Assembly (NCBI GenBank): GCA_029465975.1
Contig: CM055742.1
Location: 9,948,408 to 10,012,407, forward strand
Source of the DNA: Dallia pectoralis
Taxonomy: Eukaryota > Chordata > Actinopteri > Esociformes > Umbridae
Reading direction: 5' to 3'
DNA: 64,000 nucleotides
Below, one piece after another: positions 47,626 to 59,489 of this stretch (its first letter is position 1; every line of letters starts with the position of its first letter). Below the pieces are notes generated by a model. It saw only the letters and a program-made list of their open reading frames with translations, ran no database searches and was not told the DNA's origin. The position numbers and the translations under genes were made by a program.

Positions 47626-48459
47626 GAACCCAGATTCCCTTCTTCCTTCTCATGCCTGAATCTGAAATTTTCAGGTCCCTGAACAAAGTGGTGGCTGACC
47701 ACCCCAAAGATTGGGACCAGTATTTGCAGGAAACTATGTTTGCACTTCAGACAAAGAAGCAGCTGACTACCAAGTACAGCCCATACTTTTTAATGTTTGG
47801 GAGGGAGGCGAGGTACCCCTCTGAGGTGGATGAAGAGTATGAAGTAAGATTATGTTCTTTTTTTTAAACGTAAATCTACGTCTGCTTCTATACATCGATC
47901 CTCAACTTTCTTTTTTGTGGCAGGTCACAGACGACAAAGTGAACAGGCTGCTATGTCTGGAGGAAATCTCCGAAGGCGCACACAAGCGTCAATCTGTATA
48001 CGAGGATGTTAAACACAATGTGAAGAAAAGCCAAGACGGTTAGAAAAAGAAAACAGGAGAAAGGACAGGAGGACAACTTCACCGTGGTGGATTTGGTTCT
48101 CATCAGAAATGTAAAACAGGAGCTAAGGAAAGGTGGCAAGCAAGAAGCAAATCTGCTTGGGCCACTAATGATAAAGAATCTGGATGGAAAAATTGCTGAC
48201 CTTTTGCCAGTCAAGGGGGGGAAACCGTTTATATCAACATAGACCATCTAACACCTTATGTCCCCCCAGAGGAAAGAATACCGGCTAAACTAATACAATT
48301 GGATCCTACTCTGACTGCCCCATCACAACATGCACACATACACAGCACACAAACATGCACTTCACTGTCAACAGCTGCAGGAAAATCCCTATGCCAAAAG
48401 ACTGCAGAAGCTCCAGCTTATAGGTTGTGAATGCATACCTATGCATTGTGGGACGTAGA

Positions 48460-49326
48460 ACCGGGGTAAGTATTGTTGATGCATATACAATGACGCAGGT
48501 CTGGCAGGGCTCCCAAACATGTTTCAGAAGGGTAAGTAGGATGTTCACCTCTTCAGCATATTGATGTGTGTGTGTGTGCGTGTGTGCGTGGTGTGTGTGT
48601 ATAATGTGCTTGTATGTTTTTAGCTAAACCTCTTGAAACATGATGTGGCTGCTGGAGCTGTTTGCCATCAGGGACACTGGACACTTATTGTAAGCAATAT
48701 TAAATGTTTACATGCACAGATAAAAACTATAACGGCATGCTGTACATGGGGTTGCGATAATTTGTAACTGGATTTCCATAGATCAATCTCAAGGAGAAGA
48801 GGTCCTTGTTTGTGGACCCATTTGGGGCAACGCAAAAACAGATTGAGCAGTGCAGGGATGTGACAAGGTGGGTAAAGTACCAGTTTTAATAATCAGGTCC
48901 TCACTTTGGATATTGAATGAATGAATATTGAGGGAGCAACAAACCCAATGTAGTCCTTTTAACATTCAACTCCCCTTGGATTGAATAGATCTTATACGAC
49001 TTAGGTTAAAACTGGAAAACTAAGCATTTGATATTCTATCTAGAGCCCTGGTCCGGAAACATTATCCAGCTATAGGGAAGTAGACATGCTCCACGGTTGG
49101 CCATCCCAAACAGCAGGACACAACATCGTGTGGAGTGTTTGTGTGCAAGGTAACAATGTTAATATCTATGTGGCCATGAATCATCAATGTCATCATTATT
49201 ATACTTAACAGAGTATTTAGCTTGCAGAATTGATATTAAACGAGGACCCCGTGCAGTACCCTGTGGACCAGGAGGGTGTTGCCACTTTAAGACTGGGCAT
49301 GGAAATGTCCTTGTTGAATGACACAG
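48460..49326 (+). pseudogene. Ulp1/C48-type cysteine protease exons (broken)
   Basis: Ulp1/SENP-like proteases cleave SUMO-type conjugates. Blocks with splice sites: 48624-48689 (VCHQGHWTLI, catalytic His), 48782-48867 (SLFVDPFGATQ, catalytic Asp), 49044-49149 (QQDTTSCGVFVCK, catalytic Cys) and 49228-49326 (tail with DPVQYPVDQEGVATLRLGM). A preceding block near 48475-48530 (VDAYTMTQVWQGSQTC) fits the start of the fold. The His, Asp and Cys are all present, but an in-frame TAG stands about 20 codons before the Cys. The exons are in line with the integrase on the same strand and probably belong to the same gene. Confidence 0.75.
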
Positions 49327-49408
49327 GTATGGATTACACTTCCAGGTACACTTAAATGTTGTAACTATTTAATTTACACTACATTATTGCCTGTATCATG
49401 TTTTACAG

Positions 49409-49753
49409 ATGACTTGTCCCAGCTGTGTCGGGCTTGTGGTGAGGAAAGCTCAGGTGCTGACACTGATTACTGGGTAGGAAGCATACATCAGCAGCAGACC
49501 AACGCTTTACTGGAAGGCTGGGATCCACCATGTATCGGTCACATTAAAAGCACCGGGTGAACTCTCAAAATAACTAAGTCATTGAGCATTTGTAGTGTTT
49601 TTCTTTCAGATTGAGTGCACCACCTGTACTAAGTGGTACCACAGTGTCTGTGTTGGGCATCCCTCCACAGAGGGAGATGTATATTTTAAAAATAATAAAC
49701 AAAATCCCCACAAAAGTCAGTGTCAGTGTATTTCCTATTATAACACGAACTAG
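49409..49753 (+). pseudogene. PHD-like zinc-finger exons, end of the transposon gene
   Basis: Blocks 49409-49473 (SQLCRACGEESSG, ending at a Trp) and 49610-49753 (IECTTCTKWYHSVCVGHPS) join in phase 0. The Cys-x2-Cys, Cys-x2-Cys, His-x3-Cys spacing is that of a PHD finger, which usually reads histone tails. The frame ends at a TAG (49751-49753) after a Lys/Asn-rich tail with an embedded AATAAA (49694-49699), so the true C-terminus may be lost. It follows the Ulp1 exons on the same strand. Confidence 0.65.
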
Positions 49754-49919
49754 TGCTTGGCATTGCGTATTGAACTTGAACTCATGCATTATGTTGACGT
49801 GTGGAAACGTTGGTGTTGTTCTTTACACCACAGCTGGTGTGTTACCATGTACAATATTATATTTTAGTAGGTCTGAATGATACGATATGAGCCTATGCAC
49901 TTGTGCATATGTTGTATCA

Positions 49920-51225
49920 ACCTGGGCGCACTACACTCTGTTATGATAGTAGCGGTCTATATGTATCACAAGTTAATCTGGGCGCACTACACTGTATACT
50001 AGTGGTCTATATGTATCACAAATTAACCTGGGCGCACAACACTGTATACTAGTGGTCTATATGTATCACAAGTTAACCTGGGCGCACTACACTGTATACT
50101 AGCGGTCTATATGTATCACAAGTTAACCTGGGCGCACTACACTGTATACTAGTGGTCTATATGTATCACAAGTTAACCTGGGCGCACTACACTGTATACT
50201 AGCGGTCTATATGTATCACAAGTTAATCTGGGCGCACTACACTGTATACTAGTGGTCTATATGTATCACAAATTAACCTGGGCGCACAACACTGTATACT
50301 AGTGGTCTATATGTATCACAAGTTAACCTGGGCGCACTACACTGTATACTAGCGGTCTATATGTATCACAAGTTAACCTGGGCGCACTACACTGTATACT
50401 AGTGGTCTATATGTATCACAAGTTAACCTGGGCGCACTACACTGTATACTAGCGGTCTATATGTATCACAAGTTAACCTGGGCGCACTACACTGTATACT
50501 AGCGGTCTATATGTATCACAAGTTAACCTGGGCGCACTACACTGTATACTAGCGGTCTATATGTATCACAAGTTAACCTGGGCGCACTACACTCTGTTAT
50601 AGTAGCGGTCTATATGTATCACAAGTTAACCTGGGCGCACTACACTGTATACTAGCGGTCTATATGTATCACAAGTTAACCTGGGCGCACAACACTGTAT
50701 ACTAGCGGTCTATATGTATCACAAGTTAACCTGGGCGCACAACACTGTATACTAGCGGTCTATATGTATCACAAGTTAACCTGGGCGCACAACACTGTAT
50801 ACTAGCGGTCTATATGTATCACAAGTTAACCTGGGCGCACTACACTGTATACTAGCGGTCTATATGTATCACAAGTTAACCTGGGCGCACTACACTCTGT
50901 TATACTAGCGGTCTATATGTATCACAAGTTAACCTGGGCGCACTACACTGTATACTAGCGGTCTATATGTGCACAGCCTAACTATGTACCTGTACAGATG
51001 TTGTATCACAAGTTAACCTGGGCGCACTACACTGTATACTAGCGGTCTATATGTGCACAGCCTAACTATGTACCTGTACAGATTTTGTATCACAAGTTAA
51101 CCTGGGCGCACTACACTGTATACTAGCGGTCTATATGTGCACAGCCTAACTATGTACCTGTACAGATGTTGTATCACAAGTTAACATGGGCGCACTACAC
51201 TCTGTTATGATAGTAGCAGTCTGTA
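49920..51225. repeat. 50-bp minisatellite inside the composite transposon
   Basis: About 24 units with a 50-bp period, GTTAACCTGGGCGCACTACA followed by CTGTATACTAGCGGTCTATA and TGTATCACAA. Variants (CTCTGTTATGATAGTAG, GCACAACAC, AGTGG) recur. At the right end three longer units of about 83 bp carry an extra GTGCACAGCCTAACTATG plus TACCTGTACAGATGTT. The first unit at 49880-49970 resembles the long form, which suggests the short unit arose by deletion and then spread. Confidence 0.95.
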
Positions 51226-51938
51226 TACGTTCGTGCTGCGGCGTAAACAAACACCTCAGACTGTTAGGCAGAATGTACATAATTACAAACACATTAAACA
51301 AGATTATGACACAAAAAAAACATTTAAATTAGGAACATTTGAACGATTTATTGGCGTTTGCATTATTTTAAACAGGCATCGATACGGTCAACTTCCCAGC
51401 CAGTGTTTCTAATGACACGTCCACGTCGCATCTGGAATATCACCAGTTAACATGATCACCAGTTAAAACGTAACACCGGTACTCCAGGACGGCCGGCCCA
51501 CCACCCACCACAAACGCAGTCACCACCTGTTTTTTTTCTTATTGCAATATCCCTGTTTGGAGTAGTGGGTTACAGCTCTTGGCTGTGGAGCCATAGGACC
51601 CAGCTTCAATTCCCCATACCAGCTGTCTCAACCTTTTGAAATATTTTTTAAACTTTTATTTTCAGCTAAACTTCAACATTTTAATTGTAAAATTCCACAT
51701 GCAGTAGCTAATATTAAGAAATATGTTGTGTGAACTCTCACAATAAGCTGGTGCTCTGAAAGGATTTTAAAAAAATCTGGATTTTGGAGTAAGTTGAATT
51801 AATGTTAAAATGATTGTTATTTTTCAATAGACATTTTTGTTTTTGTGTGAAAAGTTGGTGGGTGGGTGGTGGCAGTGGGGCTCATTGGGTGCTCAGCACC
51901 CCTAAAGCTCTGACCCTAGAATCGCCCCTGTTTGCAGC

Positions 51939-53430
51939 TGTGTAATTTTACCTATTGCAGGTAAGGTAGAATATATTAATACAGAGTCTATTATCTATAT
52001 AATTTACTTTCCCTTTAGGAACCCAAAACAATAGCTCTTAAATCTGGGGTGCTTATATTTATGCACTTGCCATCTAAAGGTTCAAGCAAAAAAAAAGGAT
52101 CCCAAATGTATTTTTTGAAATTAATAGATGTTTAAATATCAAATGCATTTTATTTGAATACTTGTCATTTATTTATTACGTGTGCGGGACATTTTATTGT
52201 TGGAACTATACAATTAGTAGTATTGGGATTCTGAGTCAATAGGAAGTACCGTAGAGTATCATGAACCCAGAAGTGGATGGTCCAAAGCGGTTGTGTGTGA
52301 TCAAATAAGGTAATCGAATAACTCAATAAGCCTAGACCAATGCCTTGTGTGAACTTCGCTTCACCTCCTTCCTATCAACAAAAAATATTTAGCGTTTACT
52401 GTTTAGATCACTAACTATCACAACAGGACATATGTGCAGTGGTCTGGTTGTTTTTTGCTGCGGTCACATACAGGTCGAGTCAAGAGCCTGTTGACCTCAA
52501 GCTCCCGCCGTGCATAACTGACTGGTGTCATAATGACCCGGTTGAGTAACGTCAATTACTCCAGATCCAATGTTCTTTATTTACTTCCCCTTCACTTCTT
52601 GTCATTACTCCCAGCAATTATCCACCTCTCTCCTCTCCAGAAATGTGATTTGTGTATGTATATGTGTATATCACGCTATGTGGAGGTGAAAATCAGAGCA
52701 TGTACTGTACTTGTTATGGCCGTTACTTATGGAGGGCACTGAATGTTTATGTCATCGTCATGACAACTATTCCCGTATGCTAGCTATGCTATAGTATCAG
52801 CATTTCCATCTGCACTATGTACACGCTCTGCACAATTTTGTTTGCAGTGAATAAATCCTTTTGTACCGTTTCACGTTGACATTAGGTGAGCCGTATGAAC
52901 GTCAGACATGAAAATTAGAATAGTTAGTTTAACATTGCTAATAACAGCTAAACTTGCAAATGTAGCGCTGCCAGCCAGTTAAACTTCAAATGAAACGAAA
53001 GGGAATAGGGATCCAGCTAAACAGCGCAGTGCACATAAAGTGAAATGTTCCACCGAAAAACTAGCTAGTAAGCTACTGTTGCTGAGGTAGCAAATGTGCT
53101 AGCTGACGTGAGCTTTCACAAACCAGCTGCTTGCTGGAACCCATCAGTTTTAATGAATAGTTCGTCATGCCTTATGTCCTCTTGGCGTCAATACGCGGAT
53201 GCAAATATCCACAACATTAACAGCATAGTGTTTTTATGTCCGGGGAGGGGGGGGTCGTATCAGCGCCCTACAGCTCCAGAGTCGAGCGCACTACCCGCTG
53301 CTCCAAACAGGGATATCCCAAATGGAGGGGCGAGTAGCGGCACAACCAGGGTCACTACATTATCAGAAGCCTGGTCACATTATGACTGTCTACTCAGACT
53401 AACACCCTCGCTAGTTATTCTTGTCAATCA
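51939..53430. other. Intergenic, nothing recognised
   Basis: Sequence right of the composite transposon target duplication. No exon or known element is supported; the open frame at 53096-53596 partly overlaps a dispersed repeat and is not a gene. Confidence 0.4.
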
Positions 53431-53950
53431 TTCACACATATCTCTGTTAGGCAAAGTCCCGCTGTACCCAAGCTCTCTAGTCACCACAGCTCTACCCACA
53501 CACAGTAAGCCATCAAGCAGGTGCAATGCCTTAGTCACCCAGAAAGCCTGCACAACTTTTGGCTGCCATTCCTACCAGTTTTCAGCCGCCAAATAACACG
53601 GTCATATAATTTGTGCCCATTAATGACCTTCCTGCTAGATACACTTATTACTTTCTGTACATATACTCACTTTTGTGTTTTATATAGTTGTTATTGCCAT
53701 ATCATTGCTGCTCAACTGACCTACTTGTGCCTCATCCTGTATTATCTGTATATTGACTCTCCACTTGGTCCTGTATGGCCATGTAGAATCCCACTGCTAT
53801 TTGCGTTTTTGTATTCTGTGTAGTTATTGTGTAACTGCATGTTGTCTTGCAAATGTTTTGCTTTATCTTGGCCAGTTTGCCGTTGCAAATGAGAATTTGT
53901 CCTCAATCGGCCAACCTGGTTAAATGAAGGTTAAATAATAATATTTTTTT
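53431..53950 (+). mobile_element. Old dispersed repeat, second copy (empty site for hAT)
   Basis: Collinear with 30722-30807 plus 31775-32455. It contains a single CAAGCAGG (53514-53521) where the left copy has a hAT element between two CAAGCAGG copies, so it shows the unoccupied target. It ends GCCGTTGCAAATGAGAATTT followed by a TTAAATGAAGGTTAAATAAT tail like a LINE 3' end. Confidence 0.7.
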
Positions 53951-55830
53951 AAAACACAATGTTAACCAATGAACCAAAGAATGCGTGAGTGAGGGCCAAG
54001 CCAACTCCCTCACAGCCTCGCACTTAACAGCCGCTACAGCTAGCTTCCGCTACAGCTAGCTTTGCCGTTGGGTACGCGGTTTTCACATGTCAGTGTACGT
54101 TGTAAAAGTAGCAACACTTGGCCATTGATCCACTCAGTCAAGTAGGTCTACTCTCCGAACCACATAAACACAGTCTATGAAAACACAGTGGATGCCAAAG
54201 TCTATGTCTGTAGCAAAACAAGGACAAATTGATATTGCTTTGGCTAAAATCATTGCCACCAATTTCCAGCCATTTCCAAACGAGCAGCTCACCGAAAAGA
54301 GCCAGAATGCCCACTAATGATAACTATATGTGCCTGTCATTTTCACTTCAGGTTAACATACCAAGTTCAAGTGTGTGACCAGGAATTGAACTCTGGGGTT
54401 GCACTAATGTAAACCTTTGGCCGCTCATCATTTACTTCACGGTCAAATCCCCAAATAGTTGGGAGCTGCTGTGGAGGCTGTTGTGGAGGCTGTTGTGGAG
54501 ATTGTTGTGGAGGCGGTTGTGGAGGCTGTTGTGGAGGTTTGGTCACAGTCTCACAGTTAGCTGTGTCAGTGAATGTTCATTGTTTGAATCCATCTTGTGA
54601 ATCAGATCAGAGAGTAAATGGTTTGCTGAGTCCTTATATTAAATGCAAACAAATATTTTAAACCAAAATTCCTAAACTATGTTACTGAGAAGCCTAAAAC
54701 AGGACAGAAGACTAAAACAGGACTGGATACTTGATAGATTGATACTTTGGGATCTCTCCCAGTTTATTTTTTTATTAGGCTATCTCAGTTTTAATAACTG
54801 ATAAACAAAAAACATTTGAATTGTTTACAAGACGAGGTGATCTGTTTTGCGCGGATATTCGCTGTACATGATTCGAACTGTCCAACACAGATTCCTCCTC
54901 AACAGACTGAACACAACCCGGATGGAGTGCCAAAAACCAATCTTATCATGCGGTCTTAAGCCAAAGAAAACAAGTCTCAGTCCATCTTTCTTCCCGGTTT
55001 TAGAGAAAAAAGTAGTGCGAAGCACAAGGACGTGTTTTCCATCTGGTGCCTCCCCCCGCAGGTTCAAGGAGGGCAGTTCAACTAGAGTTTGTGTTTTGTT
55101 CACTGTTGTTGAAATTTGGGGCCCGAAAGTTCACTCCCGGGGAAGCCAGGCCTTATATATGTCTCGATGCCAGAATTATTCTATGTTGGGCCCCATACCA
55201 AAATAGGGTAATAAAGAGGCAAGCTAATGTGAGATTTATCACCAATGCTAACGGCTAGGTCTACAAATGTTACTATCAATGACTAGTGTAATTTACCACT
55301 GATATAAACCCAACTAGCCTTGTTGTCTATTGGAAAAGTTGGTGTAGTTTCTCTGCATGAATGTACAATATCAACAAGATATTTAGAAAATGAAGTAAAT
55401 GGTTTCTGTTTAGAATAAAGGCTTGGAGTTCGTAGATTTGGGGTTGGAGTAAATGTTTTTGTTAGTCTGTAGATTGGCCTGTAAAGCATGTATATATATT
55501 TGTGTTCATGGTGATACCTCTGTGTCCACTATCAATACAGTAGTCCTAACTGTAGTTTATGTACGTTGTTATCTAAGAATTTAAGATCTACATGCAGACC
55601 TGTGATATCACTCGAGTTGATATACATACCGAAGGAATAGCAAGTGCTACGAATCATTTTTGGCAAGCTGCTGACTGAGATATAACTTGAGTGCTTTTTC
55701 TAATGAGAAATGCTGTGTTTTACAGATGGACGTTAAGTGAAGTAGAAAATCCCAGCATGGCATACCAACCCACAGACTAGGCTGAACATATACAGTGGCC
55801 ATATTATGAACCCCTAAGGGTTGTTTTAAG
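53951..55830. other. Intergenic with a short 12-bp repeat
   Basis: Between about 54466 and 54538 there are six copies of TGTTGTGGAGGC with small variants. A plus-strand frame at 54847-55206 and its antisense partner lack domain signatures. Nothing else is recognised. Confidence 0.45.
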
Positions 55831-55834
55831 ATTA

Positions 55835-56010
55835 AATTAGATTCGATTCAACTTTATTGTAATTGGACAGAACAAGTACAGTACAACGAACATCCAACCA
55901 GAAGTGCAAAAAGAACAGTGGAAAAAGATATGGAGTACAGTGTGAGGATGTGCAATTGATATGGATGAGTAAATGTGCAGGTATTCAGTTCAACAATGTA
56001 GCAAATTGAA
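55835..56010. mobile_element. LINE-like dispersed repeat fragment
   Basis: ATTCGATTCAACTTTATTGT followed by AGTACAGTACAACGAACATC and an AGTGCAAAAAGAACAGTG body resembles a widespread fish repeat that usually reads CAACTTTATTGTCATT. Only a short degraded copy is visible. Confidence 0.45.
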
Positions 56011-57800
56011 AATGCGCAGAGGGCTTTTAATGGAATGGTTATCCAGTCTAGGTTAATCCCTCAAAGAAACATAATTTTTAGTCTGTGTTCTAGTGACAAC
56101 ATATTGCTCCTAGTGTATACAGTTGATCGTCCTCTTTTAAGTTAAATATGAAGAAAATAGACTAAAAGAAACATTGTCTCTTGGGACAGGTAGTAAACGC
56201 ATGCAACCTCACAAAACAGTCACATGGATTTGCGAAAAATACGAAATGAGTAAAATATTTTTTCATCCATTCAGATGGTGCTGCTCAGAGAAAAGTATTC
56301 ATACTCTCCAGTCAACGGTCCCAAGTTTTTGAACTTCTCAACCCTCCAAGACCTTGAAATCCCTCAGGAAAAAGGATTAGGGCGGTATCAGGCATTTTGC
56401 TTGAGTTTGGCCTCCCGTCTTAACCTGCAGGTCCAGGGATAAAGCTAATGCCTGACAGCTCATGCCCAAGTTATTATGACACTGTGCTTCTATTCAAGCC
56501 ATTGTTTCCTCCTCTTTCACTTATGGTCAAACGCAATTCTGTGAGAACTTTGAAGAACTGGCTGAAAACTCTTGGCTGGTGTTAATCTCGACAAGATGGA
56601 AGAGCCCTGCTGTTCTGTCTCTACAGGAGACAGTTATCCACAACAACCATTATCGCGAGTATTTGGATTACGTTATATTGTCGGCTTGATTATTTTTAAA
56701 ACACGACCTCACGGTTCATGCAATTGCAACAGCCTAAATGTATTTAGAGTTGATGTACAGTAGCAGAACTCAACGAAAGAAAAAAATCCAGGAAAAAAAT
56801 ATTTGGCCATTTGAGGATGCTGGTAATTGTTTACAGTCTCTGGTTCTGTCTTTGAAACGTTCTTTAGAAACACATTCATGATACCACAGCCAATTAGGAA
56901 GAATGTTGGCATTTCGAGGCCTTGTTTTTGTTTATAGGCTTTGTGGACTAATACTGTGTAGTTCTAAGGCTCCACAGAACAAATAATTAGTTAGCCTTGG
57001 GGCTAACAACGTACCTAGGAGAATCACAATTGATCTTTACACGACACAATATTTGAATTGATGCTTCGCAATGGTGGTTCATGTAATTCGTTATTGACAG
57101 CATATTGATTTTGGACAATGGAAGGTGTCACATCCCAGGCTTGTTGTGTCAGGGAGCGCGATGGTGTCAGAAATGTTTCCTCCGAGGTCAGGCAGTGGAA
57201 TCGGCATTATCTCGGAAAAGAGGTTTCCCGTACATTTTGGATCAGAAATACTGAATGCATTATTTTGAAACCAACAGAAGTAGTAAAAAGTTGTTCTCCA
57301 TTAACAACGAATGTTTTTCAATTTGCTAAAGGGAACAACAATTTGATCAATCAGTGGGCCTACATGGAAACAGCTCATCAAAAACATTTAATGTGAAGCA
57401 CTGGTCAACCACTTATCTTTTGGCTTTGCTACCGAATGCCAAGTGAGCAACAATTACCTGACGTCATAAAAGAACTCTCGAACAGCAGCGCTGAACGTAC
57501 TGCTTTGTCTGTGCGAGTTTCGAGTGAGAACATTTGCGTGCAATGTACGTCAGCAGGTCCATCGTTTTTGTGAGGTGCACCAATGAAAGTTAAGTCTGTT
57601 CTAATTGTTCCACCCACTATTCAGTCTTCAACCTCTCTGCTGGGGGCCCGTTTACGTCACGCAATCTTGATATGTTAATCCAAGTAGTTTTCTGGTATAA
57701 AAACAGCTTTTGTGTGCTGCTGAGACAAAATAAGACAGTTAAAGACAACCCGTGGTGCTGCATGTCATTACAATATTCCACGTCAATATCTTGCTGTTAA
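56011..57800. other. Intergenic, nothing recognised
   Basis: Unique-looking sequence. The 92-residue frame at 57118-57396 has no domain signature. Confidence 0.4.
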
Positions 57801-57805
57801 AAAAA

Positions 57806-57990
57806 AGCAGTGCAGTGGCTCAGTGGGTTGAGTTGGTTGTCTATCAATCGGAAGGTTGGTGGTTCGATCCCCGGTTGTCCCTGGGAAATTGTCGAGGTGT
57901 CCATTATTTGGTACCCTTCTCCTGACTGATATCTTTCAACCATGAGATCCCTCTGATGCTTTGGAAGCTCTCTACAGAACATGGCTTTTG
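57806..57990 (+). mobile_element. tRNA-derived SINE
   Basis: The head carries RNA polymerase III promoter boxes: an A box TGGCTCAGTGGGTTGAG (57816-57832) and a B box GGTTCGATCCC (57861-57871), spaced as in a tRNA gene. The 3' part (ACCCTTCTCCTGACTGATAT) is unrelated to tRNA, so this is a SINE rather than a functional tRNA gene. A run of A precedes the head at 57799-57805. Confidence 0.7.
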
Positions 57991-58159
57991 CTCTGAGATG
58001 CAACTAAGAAAATGTCAGGAGAATCGTACTGGAACAGCGAACCTGTATTTGTGATTAATCAGAGTCACATTGAACGATGGCAGGTGTGTAATGACTTCTA
58101 TTTAACATGAGTTTGAATGTGATTGGTTAACTCTGAACACAGCCACATCTCCAGTTATT

Positions 58160-58372
58160 AGAGGGTGTGTACACTTATGCCACCAGGTTATTGTAAGGTT
58201 TATATTTTGGATGTATTTATTATTTTCCCCTTTAAAGATATCAGTTTGTTTTTCAATTGAATTATTCACATTATAGGTCACATTAAAGGTGGAAAAAGTT
58301 CTGACATGATTTGTCTGTCATTTTTTCACATCACAAAACCTGACATTTTAGGGGTGTATATAGTTTTCTGTG
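58160..58372. mobile_element. Tc1-like MITE, relative of the 15.7-kb copy
   Basis: Shares with 15675-15940 the blocks AGGTTATTGTAAGG, ATCAGTTTGTTTTTCAATTG, ATTCACATTATAGG, CACATTAAAGGTGG and TTCACATCACAAAACCTGAC, and the termini GGGTGTGTACACTT and AGGGGTGTATATAG. It is more diverged at the ends. Confidence 0.65.
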
Positions 58373-58769
58373 CTTATTTGATTATCTGCTGCTTTTAAAC
58401 AACTGGTTCTTCCCCGATATTAATAAGGATCTAAGGACTAATGAAAGCCAAATAGCCCCAAAACATCAATGATCCCCATATTTTAATCCAGGTAAGGCAA
58501 TTTATGGCGGCCAGTGGTTTGTAGTTGCTTTGGGGATTCAAGCTTGCAGCAAATTACAGTATTGGATTTTGATAAAATTATATTGGATTGCGGTATTGGA
58601 TTTTAGATATAATAATAATTTCAGATGAATAACGCATTCAGCGTCTAAAGCTTTTTTAATTGCACATTGAAAATGTTGCAGTTTTAACCTGACTGCAGAT
58701 TGACCATTAGACATGCTATATGAGACCAGGTAATTGGCTACTGACCTTTTAATGGCTTCAGACAAAGGT

Positions 58770-59090
58770 TCTATATCCGTCTTTGACAACATTGATCCCT
58801 TCTTTCTCTTGGAGAGATTGGAAACCCATGTTGTTGTCTGGTTCTGAGTTATTTATCAGAAAGATATCAGTTCAGTGTCCTCTGAAGAATCAAAGGTATG
58901 TTTTGGCATTCCTCAAGGCTCGGTTTGGGGACCACTATTGTTTTCACTATATATGCTGCCTCTGGGTGATTTCATCCGGAAACTGTCAAAATGTCAACTT
59001 TCACTGTTGTGCTGATGACACACAGTATACATTGATGAAACATGGAGGAGCCCTAAAATAAGTAACTCTGGAAGCATGTGATTCAGATTT
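58770..59090 (+). pseudogene. LINE reverse transcriptase fragment
   Basis: Two frames together give the RT palm motifs of L2/Rex-type LINEs: QGSV-GPLLFS-type sequence reading GSVWGPLLFSLYMLPLG in one frame (about 58915-58970), and NFHCCADDTQYTL in the next (about 58995-59034). The catalytic Tyr-Ala-Asp-Asp is changed to Cys-Ala-Asp-Asp and a frameshift lies between the two blocks, so the copy is dead. A LINE tail family lies about 400 bp downstream on the same strand and may be the same insertion. Confidence 0.7.
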
Positions 59091-59489
59091 AAGGAAGTTG
59101 ATGACATAGAACTTTTTACTTCTAAAATAAAAAATATATAAAATGCGTGTTTTAGAATCCAAGAAACATAGACAGTTGTATGGTCGTATCCCATAATTGA
59201 GTGAGAAACCTCATCATAACACATTATCTAACCTTACTTGTGAAGAACATATAACATATAATCGAATGTAAGAATGTGCTGCGTCATTACAACTTAAGAA
59301 GACATGAACACATGTACCACACGTCAGGACTGCCAGACGTAAATGACCGATGCCGTCTATGTCCAAATTCCTCCTGCTTGTCGCAAATGTAGCAGCTGAT
59401 GATACCTAATGAGTTTGGCTGCAACTTCGTTGACAAATCCCCCCCACCCCCAGACATAGACAGTGGGCACAGTGGGTACTTTTATATTA

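Larger units (their letters stand above)
44570..48243 (+). pseudogene. Gypsy/Ginger-type integrase, intron-containing and broken
   Basis: Integrases of this type cut and join transposon ends. Exon blocks: 44570-44697 continuing at 46293-46370 (H2C2 zinc finger region, ending RYYWPGMEEDIW), 46617-46676 (CPPC part of the finger), 46766-47001 (start of the DDE core, VGMDLVG, YICVMVDYFTKWAEAYPLK and TDQGSEF), 47091-47197 (SPYHPQTNGLVEKLN with the catalytic Glu), 47675-47843 and 47924-48243 (GPY/F-like LLGPLMI). The catalytic Asp, Asp and Glu remain. Damage: the THAP transposon splits the zinc-finger exon, a frameshift lies in the poly-T run near 46935, and a one-base shift at about 48040 follows a TAG. 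Introns inside a transposase gene and absence of reverse transcriptase argue for a DNA transposon, not a retrotransposon. Similar domains occur in GIN1 and KRBA2. Confidence 0.82.
43667..51930 (+). mobile_element. 8.26-kb composite DNA transposon (integrase/Ulp1/PHD cargo)
   Basis: The left end reads CAGGGGCGAGGCTAG and the right end CTAGAATCGCCCCTG, an imperfect inverted repeat (CAGGGGCG is perfect). The element is flanked by a perfect 8-bp duplication TTTGCAGC at 43659-43666 and 51931-51938. A motif AGGGGTGCTNNNCACCCC occurs just inside both ends. Inside are a broken Ginger/Gypsy-type integrase gene with Ulp1 protease and PHD-like exons (44570-49753), a nested THAP-type transposon (44698-46284), a LINE/SINE-type copy (47285-47625) and a 50-bp minisatellite (49920-51225). 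An 8-bp duplication is usual for hAT or P elements but not for Ginger elements, which I recall as about 4 bp. Whether the integrase moved this element or is a passenger is open. Confidence 0.85.

Noticed and set aside
54825..55258. Overlapping sense and antisense frames of about 100 residues
   Set aside because: No domain or splice evidence, and neither frame looks conserved by composition.
57816..57871. Functional tRNA gene
   Set aside because: A and B boxes are present, but I see no clean cloverleaf acceptor stem and the downstream part is SINE body.
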